Part shown: piece by piece, positions 1 through 7,957 of the stretch
How the letters are laid out: each line of letters starts with the position of its first letter
How positions within the stretch are numbered: the stretch's first letter is position 1
Source: Ruminococcus sp. UBA3767
GTDB lineage: Bacteria > Bacillota > Clostridia > Oscillospirales > Ruminococcaceae
DNA length: 34,079 nucleotides
Reading direction: 5' to 3'
NCBI GenBank assembly: GCA_002371625.1
Contig: DFFV01000111.1
Span: 1 to 34,079 of the forward strand
Made by a program: the position numbers and the translations under genes
The notes under the pieces: model-generated
Seen by the model: only the letters and a program-made list of their open reading frames with translations
The model's database searches: none
Told to the model about the DNA's origin: nothing

Positions 1-312
1 GTATTCAACGATGAGACAAGTGCTAAGGATGTCGTTGCGGTAGTGCGTGTGAACTTTGGGGCGGACTATGTTGAACTGAGCAAGAGCGGCAGCGGAGATA
101 AGGTGAGCCAGACTATAATGGTAAAGGATCACCAGAAGCTGAGCGAATTGTTTACCAAGCAGGACTGCTTTCCAAGCGATAAGCCGACCCGGTTCTTTAC
201 ATACTACAAAACCAAGTCGGGCAAGGAATTCTGTGTTACAGAAATGACTAAATCATTATTCTACTCCACTTATATGCTTGAAGGCATAACTATTGAGGAG
301 CTGAACGAATAG
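1..312 (+). CDS. 3' end of an unrecognised protein gene (partial)
   Basis: The reading frame is open from the first base of the window to the stop at 310-312, so the gene begins upstream. A GTG at 43 could serve as a start, but no convincing ribosome site precedes it and the frame continues to the edge. About 103 residues are visible: soluble, mixed charge, no membrane segment, no cysteine cluster, ending in an acidic tail (TIEELNE). I do not recognise the family. It lies 36 bases before dnaG in the same direction and may share its transcript. In many Clostridia the gene before dnaG encodes a dGTPase; nothing seen here supports that. Confidence 0.6.
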   Translation, partial: VFNDETSAKDVVAVVRVNFGADYVELSKSGSGDKVSQTIMVKDHQKLSELFTKQDCFPSDKPTRFFTYYKTKSGKEFCVTEMTKSLFYSTYMLEGITIEELNE

Positions 313-348
313 ATATAACAAAAGTACAGGCAAAAGGAGGGAACAGCT

Positions 349-2124
349 GTGCCGCTGCCGCAGGATTTTATAGACAGACTAAAAGCTGCAAATCCGATAG
401 ACGAGGTAATGGGCAGCTATGTAACTCTTAAACGTGCAGGCAGAGATTATGTTTGCCTGTGCCCTTTCCACAACGAAAAAACGCCTTCATGCCACATCCA
501 CCCCGATAAAGAGTTCTTTCACTGCTTTGGCTGCGGTGCAGGCGGTGATGTTATCACATTTGTGATGAAATATCACAATCTTGATTACTGGGAAGCAGTT
601 AAAATGCTGGCTGAAAGAGGAAATGTTCCGCTGCCCGAAAACACGGGATACAGCGATGCGGGTGCGCAGAACAAAAAGCGCATTTACGAGATGAACAAGC
701 AGGCAGCAAGATTTTTCTATTCGCAGCTGAAGACCGAGGCAGGAAAGGCTTGCCTTGACTACCTGATAAACAAGCGAAAGCTCTCAGTTGAAACTATTAA
801 AAAGTACGGCATGGGCTTTGCGCCAAACAGCTGGAGCGCACTGAAAACACACATGATGTCGCTGGGTTATTCCGAGCAGGAGCTTATTGATGCTTCGCTT
901 ATCTCACGCTCGGTGCACAACACCAAAAAAACTTTTGATTTCTTCGTTAACAGGGCAATGTTCCCATTCATAGACCTGACGGGACATATCGTCGGCTTCG
1001 GAGGCAGAGCGCTTTCGGCAGACGACAAGAGAAAGTATCTCAACTCAAAGGACACCGCCTGCTACAATAAGGAGAAATTCCTGTTTTCGCTGAATTTTGC
1101 AAAAAACGCTGCGGTGAAAAACAGACAGATAATTCTGTGCGAGGGTAACCTTGACGTTATCTCGCTCAACCAGGCAGGCTTTGAAAATGCGGTGGCTTCC
1201 TGCGGAACTGCTTTGACGGACAGGCAGGCACGCTCACTTACGCAGTATGCAGACCACATCATCATCTGCTACGACTCGGACGAGGCAGGACAGAAAGCTA
1301 CCTCAAAGGCGATAAATATTCTTGAAAACACGGGCTTTAAAACGACAGTTGTAAAAATGAAGGGCGCTAAAGACCCTGATGAATACCTTAAACTGTACGG
1401 TGCGGCAAGGTTCAAGAACCTGCTGAAAGGCTCGCAGGGCTCGGTAGAATATGAGCTGACCAAGCGCCGTGAGGGAATAGACACCGACACGGACATTGGA
1501 AAAATTGATTATCTCAAGCGTGCCTACGGCGTGCTTGCAGGGCTGAACTCCCCTGTTGAGCGTGATATTTATACTTCACGGCTTTCCGAGGAATTCGGCA
1601 TCAGCAAGGAGGCTATCAGGCAGGAGGTCGAGGCGCAGCGCAGAAATGCCCGAAAGCAGCAGGAAAAGCGTGAATGGCAGCGCACTTTGACTTTCACCGA
1701 CAAAAAGCGTGATGATATAAACCCCGAGGCTTTTGAACACCCGAAGGAAGATTATGCCGAGCAGGGTATCATTTATTTTCTGTTTGCAAATCCCGACAGC
1801 TGCGATGAAGTCTGCAAGCTGGTAACTCCGCAGGAATTTGTCACCTCACTCAACAGGCGGATATTTGAGAGCCTTGTTACTAAAATACAGACCGCACAGG
1901 ATTTTTCCGTAGCTTCGTTCAATGCCGAATTTTCACCCGATGAGGTGGGAAAGATAGTATCGCTTATGGACAAGTACGAAAAACTCTCGGTGGATATGAA
2001 CGTATGCAGGGATTACATTGACGTTCTGAAGCAATATGCCCGCAAACAGCAGCAGACCAATGCCGCAGCTGACAACGACAGCTTTATGAAAGAGCTTGAG
2101 CGCTTGCGCAGGAACGGTGATTAA
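349..2124 (+). CDS. dnaG: DNA primase DnaG
   Basis: DnaG makes the RNA primers for chromosome replication. The 591-residue length is normal for the bacterial enzyme. The N-terminal CHC2 zinc finger is visible (C38, H41, C59, C62). It is followed by the RNA polymerase core and a TOPRIM domain with the metal-binding Glu of EGNLDV near residue 265 and the acidic DSDEAG motif near 309. The last 150 residues fit the helicase-binding region. The start is a GTG at 349, preceded by AAAGGAGG. The dnaG-rpoD order downstream is the classic macromolecular-synthesis arrangement. Nothing looks damaged. Identification is secure. Confidence 0.97.
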   Translation: MPLPQDFIDRLKAANPIDEVMGSYVTLKRAGRDYVCLCPFHNEKTPSCHIHPDKEFFHCFGCGAGGDVITFVMKYHNLDYWEAVKMLAERGNVPLPENTGYSDAGAQNKKRIYEMNKQAARFFYSQLKTEAGKACLDYLINKRKLSVETIKKYGMGFAPNSWSALKTHMMSLGYSEQELIDASLISRSVHNTKKTFDFFVNRAMFPFIDLTGHIVGFGGRALSADDKRKYLNSKDTACYNKEKFLFSLNFAKNAAVKNRQIILCEGNLDVISLNQAGFENAVASCGTALTDRQARSLTQYADHIIICYDSDEAGQKATSKAINILENTGFKTTVVKMKGAKDPDEYLKLYGAARFKNLLKGSQGSVEYELTKRREGIDTDTDIGKIDYLKRAYGVLAGLNSPVERDIYTSRLSEEFGISKEAIRQEVEAQRRNARKQQEKREWQRTLTFTDKKRDDINPEAFEHPKEDYAEQGIIYFLFANPDSCDEVCKLVTPQEFVTSLNRRIFESLVTKIQTAQDFSVASFNAEFSPDEVGKIVSLMDKYEKLSVDMNVCRDYIDVLKQYARKQQQTNAAADNDSFMKELERLRRNGD

Positions 2125-2135
2125 GGAGTGTTGAA

Positions 2136-2195
2136 ATGGGACTGATAAAAGATATCCACGAGCCGGACGATGAGGAATACAAATGCGTATTCTGA
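2136..2195 (+). CDS. Possible 19-residue small ORF between dnaG and rpoD
   Basis: An ATG at 2136 follows AAGGAG (2123-2128) with 7-base spacing, the best type of ribosome site in this window. It opens a 19-codon frame, MGLIKDIHEPDDEEYKCVF, ending in TGA at 2193-2195. It begins 11 bases after the dnaG stop and ends just before the -10-like box of rpoD. The sequence is very acidic with one late cysteine. Beyond the stop the frame continues with Cys-His (CHKYR) before another stop, so it could be the start of a decayed zinc-ribbon-like protein. Alternatives are a leader peptide or a chance ORF. Function unknown. Confidence 0.4.
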   Translation: MGLIKDIHEPDDEEYKCVF

Positions 2196-2218
2196 TGTCA
2201 TAAATACAGGTTTATAAT
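2190..2218 (+). promoter_or_regulatory. Possible promoter of rpoD
   Basis: A perfect TATAAT lies at 2213-2218, 27 bases before the rpoD start. The hexamer 17 bases upstream (TTCTGA, 2190-2195) matches the -35 consensus poorly. An internal promoter before rpoD is common in this operon, but this one is weak evidence. Confidence 0.35.
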
Positions 2219-2244
2219 TATTTTCAGATAGGAGAGCATTTTTT

Positions 2245-3345
2245 ATGACTGACAAGAAGCAGATAATGGACAACCTTATGGAACACGGCAAGGCAGCAGG
2301 TAAGCTGACCACTAAGGAGATCACAGACGCTCTGGAAAAGCTGGACTACGATGTAGACCAGATGGACAACTTCTATGACACCTGTGCAAGCCTTAATATC
2401 GAGATCATCGACGATATCGTGGTGGATGACAACCTTGATATCTCAAATCCCGAGGAGGACATCGAGCAGACTGATGTTGACATCTCACTTTCTACCGACG
2501 GCGTTGCTATCGACGATCCTGTGAAGATCTATCTTAAAGAGATCGGACGTGTTCCGCTGCTTACATCCGAGGAGGAGATACAGCTTGCCGAGAGCATGGC
2601 GAGCAACAATGAAAAGGACGCTTCAAGAGCAAGAAAAAGACTTGCTGAGGCAAACCTGCGACTTGTTGTTTCTATCGCAAAGAGATATGTCGGCAGAGGC
2701 ATGAGCTTCCTTGATCTTATCCAGGAAGGTAATATGGGACTTATCAAGGCTGTTGAGAAATTCGATTATACAAAGGGCTTCAAGTTCTCGACATACGCAA
2801 CATGGTGGATTAGACAGGCTATAACAAGAGCTATCGCCGACCAGGCAAGAACTATAAGAATACCTGTACACATGGTGGAAACAATAACTAAGGTAAAGAA
2901 AGCATCCTCTCAGCTGCTTCATAAAAACGGCCACGATCCTTCACCCGAGGAGATCGCTGAGGAGCTTGACATGAGTGTTGACAGAGTAAGAGAGATAATG
3001 CGAATAGCACAGGATCCTGTTTCGCTGGAAACTCCTATCGGTGAGGAGGAAGATTCTCACCTTGGCGACTTTATCCCCGATGATGACGCACCCGCTCCTG
3101 CCGAGGCTGCTTCGCTGGTACTTCTGAAGGAGCAGATAAACCAGGTGCTTTCAACCCTTACAGAACGTGAGGAGCAGGTACTCAGACTGCGCTTCGGACT
3201 TGAGGACGGCAGATCAAGAACTCTTGAAGAGGTAGGCAAAAAGTTCAACGTTACCCGTGAGAGAATAAGACAGATCGAGGCTAAGGCGCTCAGAAAGCTG
3301 CGCCACCCCAACAGGAGCAATAAGGTAAGAGATTATCTTGACTAA
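2245..3345 (+). CDS. rpoD: RNA polymerase primary sigma factor (SigA/RpoD)
   Basis: This is the housekeeping sigma factor that directs RNA polymerase to TTGACA/TATAAT promoters, many of which are visible in this window. The 366 residues contain region 1.1 (about 1-60), region 1.2 ([16 protein letters not shown]), a region 2 with the conserved -10 recognition helix ([17 protein letters not shown]), region 3, and region 4.2 with the -35 recognition HTH ([20 protein letters not shown]). There is no long spacer between regions 1 and 2, as is usual in Firmicutes SigA. An AGGAGAG ribosome site precedes the ATG. It follows dnaG and leads closely into the Rrf2 gene 22 bases downstream. Confidence 0.97.
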   Translation: MTDKKQIMDNLMEHGKAAGKLTTKEITDALEKLDYDVDQMDNFYDTCASLNIEIIDDIVVDDNLDISNPEEDIEQTDVDISLSTDGVAIDDPVKIYLKEIGRVPLLTSEEEIQLAESMASNNEKDASRARKRLAEANLRLVVSIAKRYVGRGMSFLDLIQEGNMGLIKAVEKFDYTKGFKFSTYATWWIRQAITRAIADQARTIRIPVHMVETITKVKKASSQLLHKNGHDPSPEEIAEELDMSVDRVREIMRIAQDPVSLETPIGEEEDSHLGDFIPDDDAPAPAEAASLVLLKEQINQVLSTLTEREEQVLRLRFGLEDGRSRTLEEVGKKFNVTRERIRQIEAKALRKLRHPNRSNKVRDYLD

Positions 3346-3367
3346 TAAATAAGGAATAGGTGCAAAT

Positions 3368-3811
3368 ATGTACATCACACTTGAAACGGACTACGCTGTG
3401 CGTATCGTTTCCGAGCTTTGCAAGGAAAAAAAGAAGCTGGACGCAAAAACGATCTCTGCCAATACATTGGTGCCGTTAAGATTTGCAGTTAAAATACTGC
3501 GCAAGCTGGTCTCGCTTGAAATAGTCAAGTCCTTCCAGGGTGTTCAGGGAGGATACTGCATTAACAAAGAACCTAAGGATATAACGCTTAAAACGATAGT
3601 TGAGGCAATAGAAGGTACATACTGCTTTTCAAGATGCCTTGCTCCCGACGGAGAATGCAACAGGGGGGCAAGCGGCAAATGCTGCAATCAGCGTGCTTTT
3701 GCCGAAATAACCGAGCAGGTGAACAAGCTGCTGGCAAGCTATGATTTTGAGTACCTTTCAAAAGAGCAGGCAGCGATAAACAAGGAAACAGCTGCAAATG
3801 AAAAAAAATGA
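3368..3811 (+). CDS. Rrf2 family transcriptional regulator with cysteine cluster
   Basis: Rrf2 proteins are small winged-helix regulators that often sense Fe-S status, nitric oxide or redox state. The N-terminus (YITLETDYAVRIVSEL) and the wing (FQGVQGGYCINKEP) are typical, and the length of 147 residues fits. After the long dimer helix (KTIVEAIEG) lie cysteines in the pattern CFSRC-x6-C-x7-CC, more than the three that ligate the cluster in IscR or NsrR. That supports metal or Fe-S binding, which is an inference. No isc or suf gene is adjacent, so the target is unknown. The 3' end overlaps the next gene by 14 bases, so the two are probably co-translated. Confidence 0.88.
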   Translation: MYITLETDYAVRIVSELCKEKKKLDAKTISANTLVPLRFAVKILRKLVSLEIVKSFQGVQGGYCINKEPKDITLKTIVEAIEGTYCFSRCLAPDGECNRGASGKCCNQRAFAEITEQVNKLLASYDFEYLSKEQAAINKETAANEKK

Positions 3812-4658
3812 CGATGACCTTTTTCGGCAGCAATACTCAGTCGAGATAGACGAGGAAGGCTACCCGATAGAATATGAGGACGAGCTTTATCCGCCGCAGG
3901 AGGAAGCACCACGAAAAAAGAAAAGTGTGCTGCGCAAAATACTTGTGCGCCTGTTAATACTGTGTGTTATCGTTTTGCTGGCAGACCTTGCGATACTTTT
4001 GTATTCGGGGCAGTTATGGTTCAACGAGCCGAGAAAAAAAGACTTCCCTGTCCGTGGTCCTGTAATGGACAACAGCGGCGGCGAGATCAACTGGAAAGCC
4101 ATGTCAAAGCAAAACGTGCAGATGTGTTATCTGCGTGCGACAAGCTCGGATTCATACATTGACGACAGCTTTGAAAAGAACTGGGAGAGTGCAAAGCGTT
4201 CAGCCGTTCCCGTTGGAGCGGTGCACGTTTTCGATCTGAAAACAGACGGAAAAGCACAGGCTGAAAACTTTCTCTCGGCAATGGGCGAGCTCAAAGGCAG
4301 GCTCATTCCTGCGGTAGAGATCAGCCCGAGCATCGTAAAAAGGTTATTTGCGCCCGATGTCAACAAGGTCGGCACGAACCTGAGGGATTTTGTGGACACG
4401 GTAAAGCAAGCGTGCGGTGCTGCGCCGATAATAAAATGCTCATCAAGCGCTTACGATAAATACATCAAGGGCGAATTCAACGACTGCATGATATGGTATG
4501 AAAGCCTTTTTTCAGAGCCAAAAAGCGATGTCAGCTGGACATTCTGGGAATACACCAGCAGAATGCGCATCGAGGGCTTTGAAAAATCGGATAAGTATCT
4601 TCATTTCAGCGTTTACCGCAATTCAGAAGCTGACTTTAAAAAGCTGATAATAAACTAA
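3798..4658 (+). CDS. Membrane-anchored GH25 (lysozyme-like) protein, active site apparently degenerate
   Basis: The 286 residues start with an acidic, Tyr-rich cytoplasmic tail (about 1-40). One membrane helix follows (about 47-70), then an extracytoplasmic domain with the layout of glycoside hydrolase family 25 muramidases: a first strand with Asp (GPVMDNSGGEINW), YLRATSS, GAVHVFD and the C-terminal WTFWEYTS strand. In active GH25 enzymes a strand reading D-x-E carries the catalytic acids. Here the equivalent is LIPAVEIS, so the acidic pair seems to be Glu and Ser, and the later Asp of the VDLNxF motif is also missing. It may bind peptidoglycan without cutting it. The ATG at 3798 follows AAGGAA and overlaps the Rrf2 gene. 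A terminator follows directly. Confidence 0.75.
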   Translation: MKKNDDDLFRQQYSVEIDEEGYPIEYEDELYPPQEEAPRKKKSVLRKILVRLLILCVIVLLADLAILLYSGQLWFNEPRKKDFPVRGPVMDNSGGEINWKAMSKQNVQMCYLRATSSDSYIDDSFEKNWESAKRSAVPVGAVHVFDLKTDGKAQAENFLSAMGELKGRLIPAVEISPSIVKRLFAPDVNKVGTNLRDFVDTVKQACGAAPIIKCSSSAYDKYIKGEFNDCMIWYESLFSEPKSDVSWTFWEYTSRMRIEGFEKSDKYLHFSVYRNSEADFKKLIIN

Positions 4659-4660
4659 AA

Positions 4661-4692
4661 AAGATACCCCTGCGGTATCTTTTCTTTTTTTG
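4661..4692 (+). terminator. Rho-independent terminator closing the dnaG-rpoD-Rrf2-GH25 run
   Basis: A perfect 8-bp stem (4661-4668 with 4674-4681) and a 5-base loop are followed by TTCTTTTTT. It starts two bases after the GH25-like stop codon. Confidence 0.9.
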
Positions 4693-4700
4693 CGCATATA

Positions 4701-4733
4701 AATAAAAAAAGAGGCAAGCTAAAAGCCTGCCTC
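4701..4733 (-). terminator. Terminator of the AbrB-like gene
   Basis: The arms GAGGCA (4711-4716) and TGCCTC (4728-4733) pair, with three more pairs inside after one mismatch. Read on the minus strand, the hairpin is followed by a T-run (4710 to 4704). Confidence 0.85.
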
Positions 4734-4745
4734 TAAAAAGTTATC

Positions 4746-4988
4746 TTACTTTTTTCCAAGCTCTGCTGCGCAGCTTGCGCAAACAGTTCTTCCTTTGAAC
4801 TCGGATACGTTATCGCACTCTCCGCAGAAAATGCAAGCTCTCTGGAACTTTTTAAGAATGATCTTATCATCATCCGTATAGATCTCAACTGCATCCTTAA
4901 CAGCCAGATCATAAGTCCTTCTAAGCTCGATAGGAAGTACGATTCTTCCAAGCTCATCGATTTTTCTTACAATACCTGTTGATTTCAT
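4746..4988 (-). CDS. AbrB-family transition-state regulator with C-terminal zinc ribbon
   Basis: Eighty residues. The N-terminal half is a SpoVT/AbrB swapped-hairpin DNA-binding domain (STGIVRKIDELGRIVLPIEL), which binds DNA as a dimer of beta-hairpins. The C-terminal half is a CxxC...CxxC zinc ribbon (CIFCGEC and CASC). This two-part form is common in Clostridia. Such proteins usually repress post-exponential genes. The targets here are unknown, though the divergent neighbours are the sporulation-type spmA and spmB. The ATG follows AAGGGGA, and the gene has its own consensus promoter and terminator, so it is monocistronic. Confidence 0.92.
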   Translation of the reverse strand: MKSTGIVRKIDELGRIVLPIELRRTYDLAVKDAVEIYTDDDKIILKKFQRACIFCGECDNVSEFKGRTVCASCAAELGKK

Positions 4989-5050
4989 AAATACATCCCC
5001 TTATCTGACGATAATCTAATAGTATAACACTCCATTACCTTCATACAGCT

Positions 5051-5079
5051 ATTATAACAAAAATGTTGAAAAAAGTCAA
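5051..5079 (-). promoter_or_regulatory. Sigma-A promoter of the AbrB-like gene
   Basis: On the minus strand TTGACT (5079-5074) and TATAAT (5056-5051) are separated by exactly 17 bases. The predicted start near 5044 leaves a leader of about 55 bases. Confidence 0.88.
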
Positions 5080-5168
5080 GAATGAATATATACATTTTTT
5101 TGCTTATCCTTAAAATTTATAATTTGTTAATGATTTCAGTTTTGCGGAAAACACGGGGAGGTGGAGAC

Positions 5169-5750
5169 TTGATAGGTTTGATAGCCGCTGTGATGTGTGC
5201 TTTTTCACTGGTTTGTGCCATTTTCAATTCAAGGACAAACGAGCTTTCTGCGGCAGCTATGGGGTCCTGCGAGCAGGCGGTCGAGCTTGCACTTACCCTT
5301 GCAGGCACTATGGCGCTGTGGTGCGGATTGCTGCGTATCGCTCAGGCGGCAGGCATTACCGCTTTTTTCAGCAAGCTGCTCACCCCGCTGACATCACTGC
5401 TGTTCAAAGACTGCGGAAAGCAGGCAGTTGAACATATTACCATGAACCTGACCGCAAACCTCCTCGGGATAGGCAACGCCGCAACTCCGGCAGGGATAGC
5501 GGCGGTAAAAGCAATGGCGCAGCACGGAGGAAAGCACCTGCGCAGGAATATAGCCATGCTCACGGTGCTGAACACTGCATCTATCCAGCTTATCCCGGCA
5601 ACTATCGGCGCTATGCGTGCCGCCCACGGTGCAAAAGAGCCTTTTGATATTACGCTGCCGATAATTACGGTGTCCGCTGTTTCGGCTTTTGCGGGCTGCC
5701 TTTGTGTTTATGCCCTGAGCCTGAAAGGGAATGCGAATGAAAGCCAATGA
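5169..5750 (+). CDS. spmA: Spore maturation protein A (nucleoside-recognition/Gate domain)
   Basis: SpmA and SpmB are paired membrane proteins with nucleoside-recognition (Gate) domains. In Bacillus they are needed for normal spore-core dehydration. Hydrophobic segments and the family motifs are visible (GTMALWCGLLRIAQAAGI, LTANLLGIGNAATPAG, NTASIQLIPATI). I place the start at TTG 5169 because GGGGAGG sits 7-8 bases before it. That gives 193 residues, close to the usual SpmA length. An upstream ATG at 5082 in the same frame lacks a ribosome site and would add an unrelated hydrophobic leader. The 3' end overlaps spmB by 14 bases. Presence of the pair does not prove that the organism sporulates. 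Confidence 0.9.
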   Translation: MIGLIAAVMCAFSLVCAIFNSRTNELSAAAMGSCEQAVELALTLAGTMALWCGLLRIAQAAGITAFFSKLLTPLTSLLFKDCGKQAVEHITMNLTANLLGIGNAATPAGIAAVKAMAQHGGKHLRRNIAMLTVLNTASIQLIPATIGAMRAAHGAKEPFDITLPIITVSAVSAFAGCLCVYALSLKGNANESQ

Positions 5751-6252
5751 GCTGCTTATACCTGTTATAGTCACGCTGATACTGCTTGTGGGCGTTTTCA
5801 GGGGCGTGGACATAATGCATGAATTCTCACAGGGCGCAAAAGAGGGGCTTTGCACAGCTTTTGAGATACTGCCCTCGCTTATACTGCTGCTTACTGCTGT
5901 GGGAATGTTCTCACGCTCGGGAGCGGTGGACGTGGTCGCAGGTGTGCTCTCCCCTGTTACGCAGTTTCTCGGCTTTCCCAAGGAATGTGTAACGCTTGCG
6001 GTAGTGCGTCCCGTTTCGGGCAGCGGTGCGCTGAGCTGCCTTGAAAACGTACTTTCGCAGGTTTCCCCCGACAGCTACGCTGGAAGAGTTGCAAGCGTGA
6101 TAATGGGTTCGACCGAAACTACCTTTTACACTATCTCGGTTTATTTCGGCGCACTTAAACAAAAAGCCTATCCTGCGGTGTTTGCAGGGGCTTGCCTTGC
6201 GGATATGTGCGGTTTTGTGTTCTCAGCGCTTGCTGTAAGGCTGTTTTTTTAA
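5737..6252 (+). CDS. spmB: Spore maturation protein B (Gate domain)
   Basis: This is the partner of SpmA, 171 residues from the ATG at 5737, which has AAAGGGA six bases upstream. The in-frame ATG at 5731 abuts that site and is less likely. The protein has hydrophobic helices, a Gly/Ser-rich Gate motif (VVRPVSGSGALSCL), and the conserved segment MGSTETTFYTISVYFGA near the C-terminus. The gene begins inside the end of spmA, so the two are translationally coupled. A strong terminator follows. Its exact biochemical role is not established for the family. Confidence 0.93.
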   Translation: MKANELLIPVIVTLILLVGVFRGVDIMHEFSQGAKEGLCTAFEILPSLILLLTAVGMFSRSGAVDVVAGVLSPVTQFLGFPKECVTLAVVRPVSGSGALSCLENVLSQVSPDSYAGRVASVIMGSTETTFYTISVYFGALKQKAYPAVFAGACLADMCGFVFSALAVRLFF

Positions 6253-6255
6253 TAT

Positions 6256-6297
6256 GCTGCTGCCACTTGAAGATAATGGGCAGCGGCTTTTTTGTTT
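6256..6297 (+). terminator. Terminator of spmA-spmB
   Basis: A stem of 9 bp with one G-T pair (GCTGCTGCC at 6256-6264 with GGCAGCGGC at 6279-6287) is followed by a T-rich run. Confidence 0.88.
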
Positions 6298-6354
6298 TAG
6301 CCTCTTTGTATCAATTAAAACGCCGATATTACGCAATTTAGTGAAAAATAACAG

Positions 6355-6383
6355 TTGACTTTACAGGTGATATATGTTAAAAT
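6355..6383 (+). promoter_or_regulatory. Sigma-A promoter of the amino-acid ABC operon
   Basis: TTGACT (6355-6360), 17-base spacer, TAAAAT (6378-6383). The predicted start near 6390 leaves a leader of about 55 bases before the permease ATG. Confidence 0.82.
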
Positions 6384-6443
6384 AAACATTGTGACAGTAT
6401 ACGACTGTATAATTTTACATATTGGTAAGGGGAAGTTTTTAGA

Positions 6444-7148
6444 ATGAATATGGTCACAACGCTTTCGTTCTTTTCCGATTTCGGCGAATCGTTTGAAAAG
6501 ACCTTTATCCGTGAGGACAGGTACAAGCTGTTCATCGACGGAGTACTTCTGACGCTGAAGGTCTCACTGCTTGCAGTTATAATCGGTATCGTTATAGGAT
6601 TTTTAATTGCACTGTGCAATCTTTCAAAAAACACGCCGCTGAGGCTGTTTGGAAAAGTCTACACTGATATCATCAGAGGTACGCCTTCGGTAACACAGCT
6701 GATGATAATCTATTTTGTTATATTTGCTTCCGTTGACCTTGATAAGTGGATAATCGCCGCTATCGCTTTCGGTATCAATTCCGGTGCGTACGTTTCAGAG
6801 ATCATAAGGGCGGGTATCCTTTCGATCGACAAGGGACAGGGCGAAGCCGGACGCTCGCTGGGACTCAATGCAAGGCAGACGATGATACACATTATTATCC
6901 CGCAGGCAATGAAAAATGTCTTTCCTGCGCTGTGCAACGAGTTTATCGTGCTGATAAAGGAGACCGCTATCGTTGGATACGTTGGCCTTATGGATATACA
7001 AAAAGCGAGTGACTTTATCAAGAGTGCAACATTTGAAGCAGCAATGCCTTTGCTTGCAACGGCAGTCATCTATTTCGTGATAATCAAAATACTTACGATC
7101 TGTCTCGGACTTCTTGAAAAGAAGCTGAGAAAAGCGGACGTAAGGTGA
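6444..7148 (+). CDS. Polar amino-acid ABC transporter permease
   Basis: This is the membrane channel subunit of an amino-acid importer (HisM/GlnP type). The 234 residues have about five membrane helices and the cytoplasmic EAA coupling loop (EAGRSLGLNARQTMIHIIIP, about 134-153) that contacts the ATPase. The first 30 residues are polar and precede helix 1, as is normal here. The conserved IIRGTPSVTQLMIIYF segment marks the polar amino-acid subfamily. AAGGGGA precedes the ATG. It is the first gene of a permease-ATPase-binding-protein operon; only one permease gene is present, so a homodimer is expected. Confidence 0.94.
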   Translation: MNMVTTLSFFSDFGESFEKTFIREDRYKLFIDGVLLTLKVSLLAVIIGIVIGFLIALCNLSKNTPLRLFGKVYTDIIRGTPSVTQLMIIYFVIFASVDLDKWIIAAIAFGINSGAYVSEIIRAGILSIDKGQGEAGRSLGLNARQTMIHIIIPQAMKNVFPALCNEFIVLIKETAIVGYVGLMDIQKASDFIKSATFEAAMPLLATAVIYFVIIKILTICLGLLEKKLRKADVR

Positions 7149-7168
7149 GAAAGGCTGGGTGACGGTTT

Positions 7169-7894
7169 ATGATAAAGGTAAATAATCTTAAAAAGATATT
7201 CGGCGAGCTTGAGGTGCTAAAGGGAATAGATGAGCATATCATAAAAGGCGAAGTTGTCGTGGTCATAGGTCCTTCAGGCTCGGGAAAGAGCACTTTTCTC
7301 AGATGCCTTAACCTGCTGGAAACTCCGACAGAGGGCGAGATATTTATCGACGATGAGAAGATCAACGATCCAAAGGTGGACGTTAACAGGATAAGACAGA
7401 AGATGGGCATGGTTTTTCAGCACTTCAACCTGTTCCCTCACCTGACGATATTGAAAAACGTCACGCTCGCACCTGTGACTCTTAAAAAGATGACCAAGGA
7501 GCAGGCTCGTGAAAAGGCACTGGAACTGCTGGCTAAGGTAGGTCTTGCAGACAAGGCTGATGCTTATCCTGCGCAGCTTTCTGGCGGACAGAAGCAGCGT
7601 GTGGCTATTGCAAGAGCGCTGGCTATGGAGCCTGAGATAATGCTTTTTGACGAACCGACTTCGGCACTGGATCCCGAAATGGTCGGCGAGGTGCTTGACG
7701 TTATGAAGGGACTTGCAGAAAGCGGAATGACAATGGTCGTTGTAACGCACGAAATGGGCTTTGCCAAGGAAGTGGGCACGAGAGTTCTGTTTATGGATCA
7801 GGGCATAGTTATGGAAAGCGGAAAGCCTGCGGATGTTTTTGACCACCCGCAGAACGAGCGTACACAGAAGTTCCTGAGCAGCGTGCTCAAATAA
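7169..7894 (+). CDS. Polar amino-acid ABC transporter ATP-binding protein
   Basis: This is the nucleotide-binding subunit (GlnQ/HisP class), 241 residues. Walker A is GPSGSGKST (about 34-42), the Q-loop is [11 protein letters not shown], the signature is [15 protein letters not shown], Walker B with the catalytic Glu is [14 protein letters not shown], and the H-loop His is in [10 protein letters not shown]. All catalytic elements are present. It begins 20 bases after the permease stop and shares its transcript. The substrate cannot be told from this subunit; a polar amino acid is inferred from the class. Confidence 0.96.
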   Translation: MIKVNNLKKIFGELEVLKGIDEHIIKGEVVVVIGPSGSGKSTFLRCLNLLETPTEGEIFIDDEKINDPKVDVNRIRQKMGMVFQHFNLFPHLTILKNVTLAPVTLKKMTKEQAREKALELLAKVGLADKADAYPAQLSGGQKQRVAIARALAMEPEIMLFDEPTSALDPEMVGEVLDVMKGLAESGMTMVVVTHEMGFAKEVGTRVLFMDQGIVMESGKPADVFDHPQNERTQKFLSSVLK

Positions 7895-7907
7895 TACAAG
7901 TGATCAA

Positions 7908-7925
7908 GGCAGGAACGTTCCTGCC
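7908..7925. repeat. 18-bp perfect palindrome between the ABC ATPase and binding-protein genes
   Basis: GGCAGGAACGTTCCTGCC is its own reverse complement. It sits 13 bases after the ATPase stop and 32 bases before the binding-protein ATG. No T-run follows (GGGAAATAAAAAAG), so it is unlikely to be a simple terminator. In ABC operons such stems often protect one part of the transcript and help the binding protein to be made in excess; that role is inferred here. Confidence 0.6.
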
Positions 7926-7957
7926 GGGAAATAAAAAAGAATAAGGAGTAGAGTATT

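Noticed and set aside
2193..2195. TGA of the small ORF as a recoded (selenocysteine or Trp) codon
   Set aside because: Read-through adds only about 11 residues before another stop, with no SECIS-like structure seen; other genes in the window end normally in TGA.
5082..5168. Upstream ATG extension of spmA
   Set aside because: The ATG has no ribosome site and the added residues are AT-rich, promoter-like sequence; TTG 5169 gives the normal SpmA length.
5394..5981. 195-residue minus-strand ORF across the spmA/spmB junction
   Set aside because: It is the shadow of two genes with clear family motifs and has no start signal of its own.
7908..7925. Palindrome read as a Rho-independent terminator
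   Set aside because: It is followed by GGGAAATAAAAAAG rather than a T-run, and the binding-protein gene of the same transporter follows.
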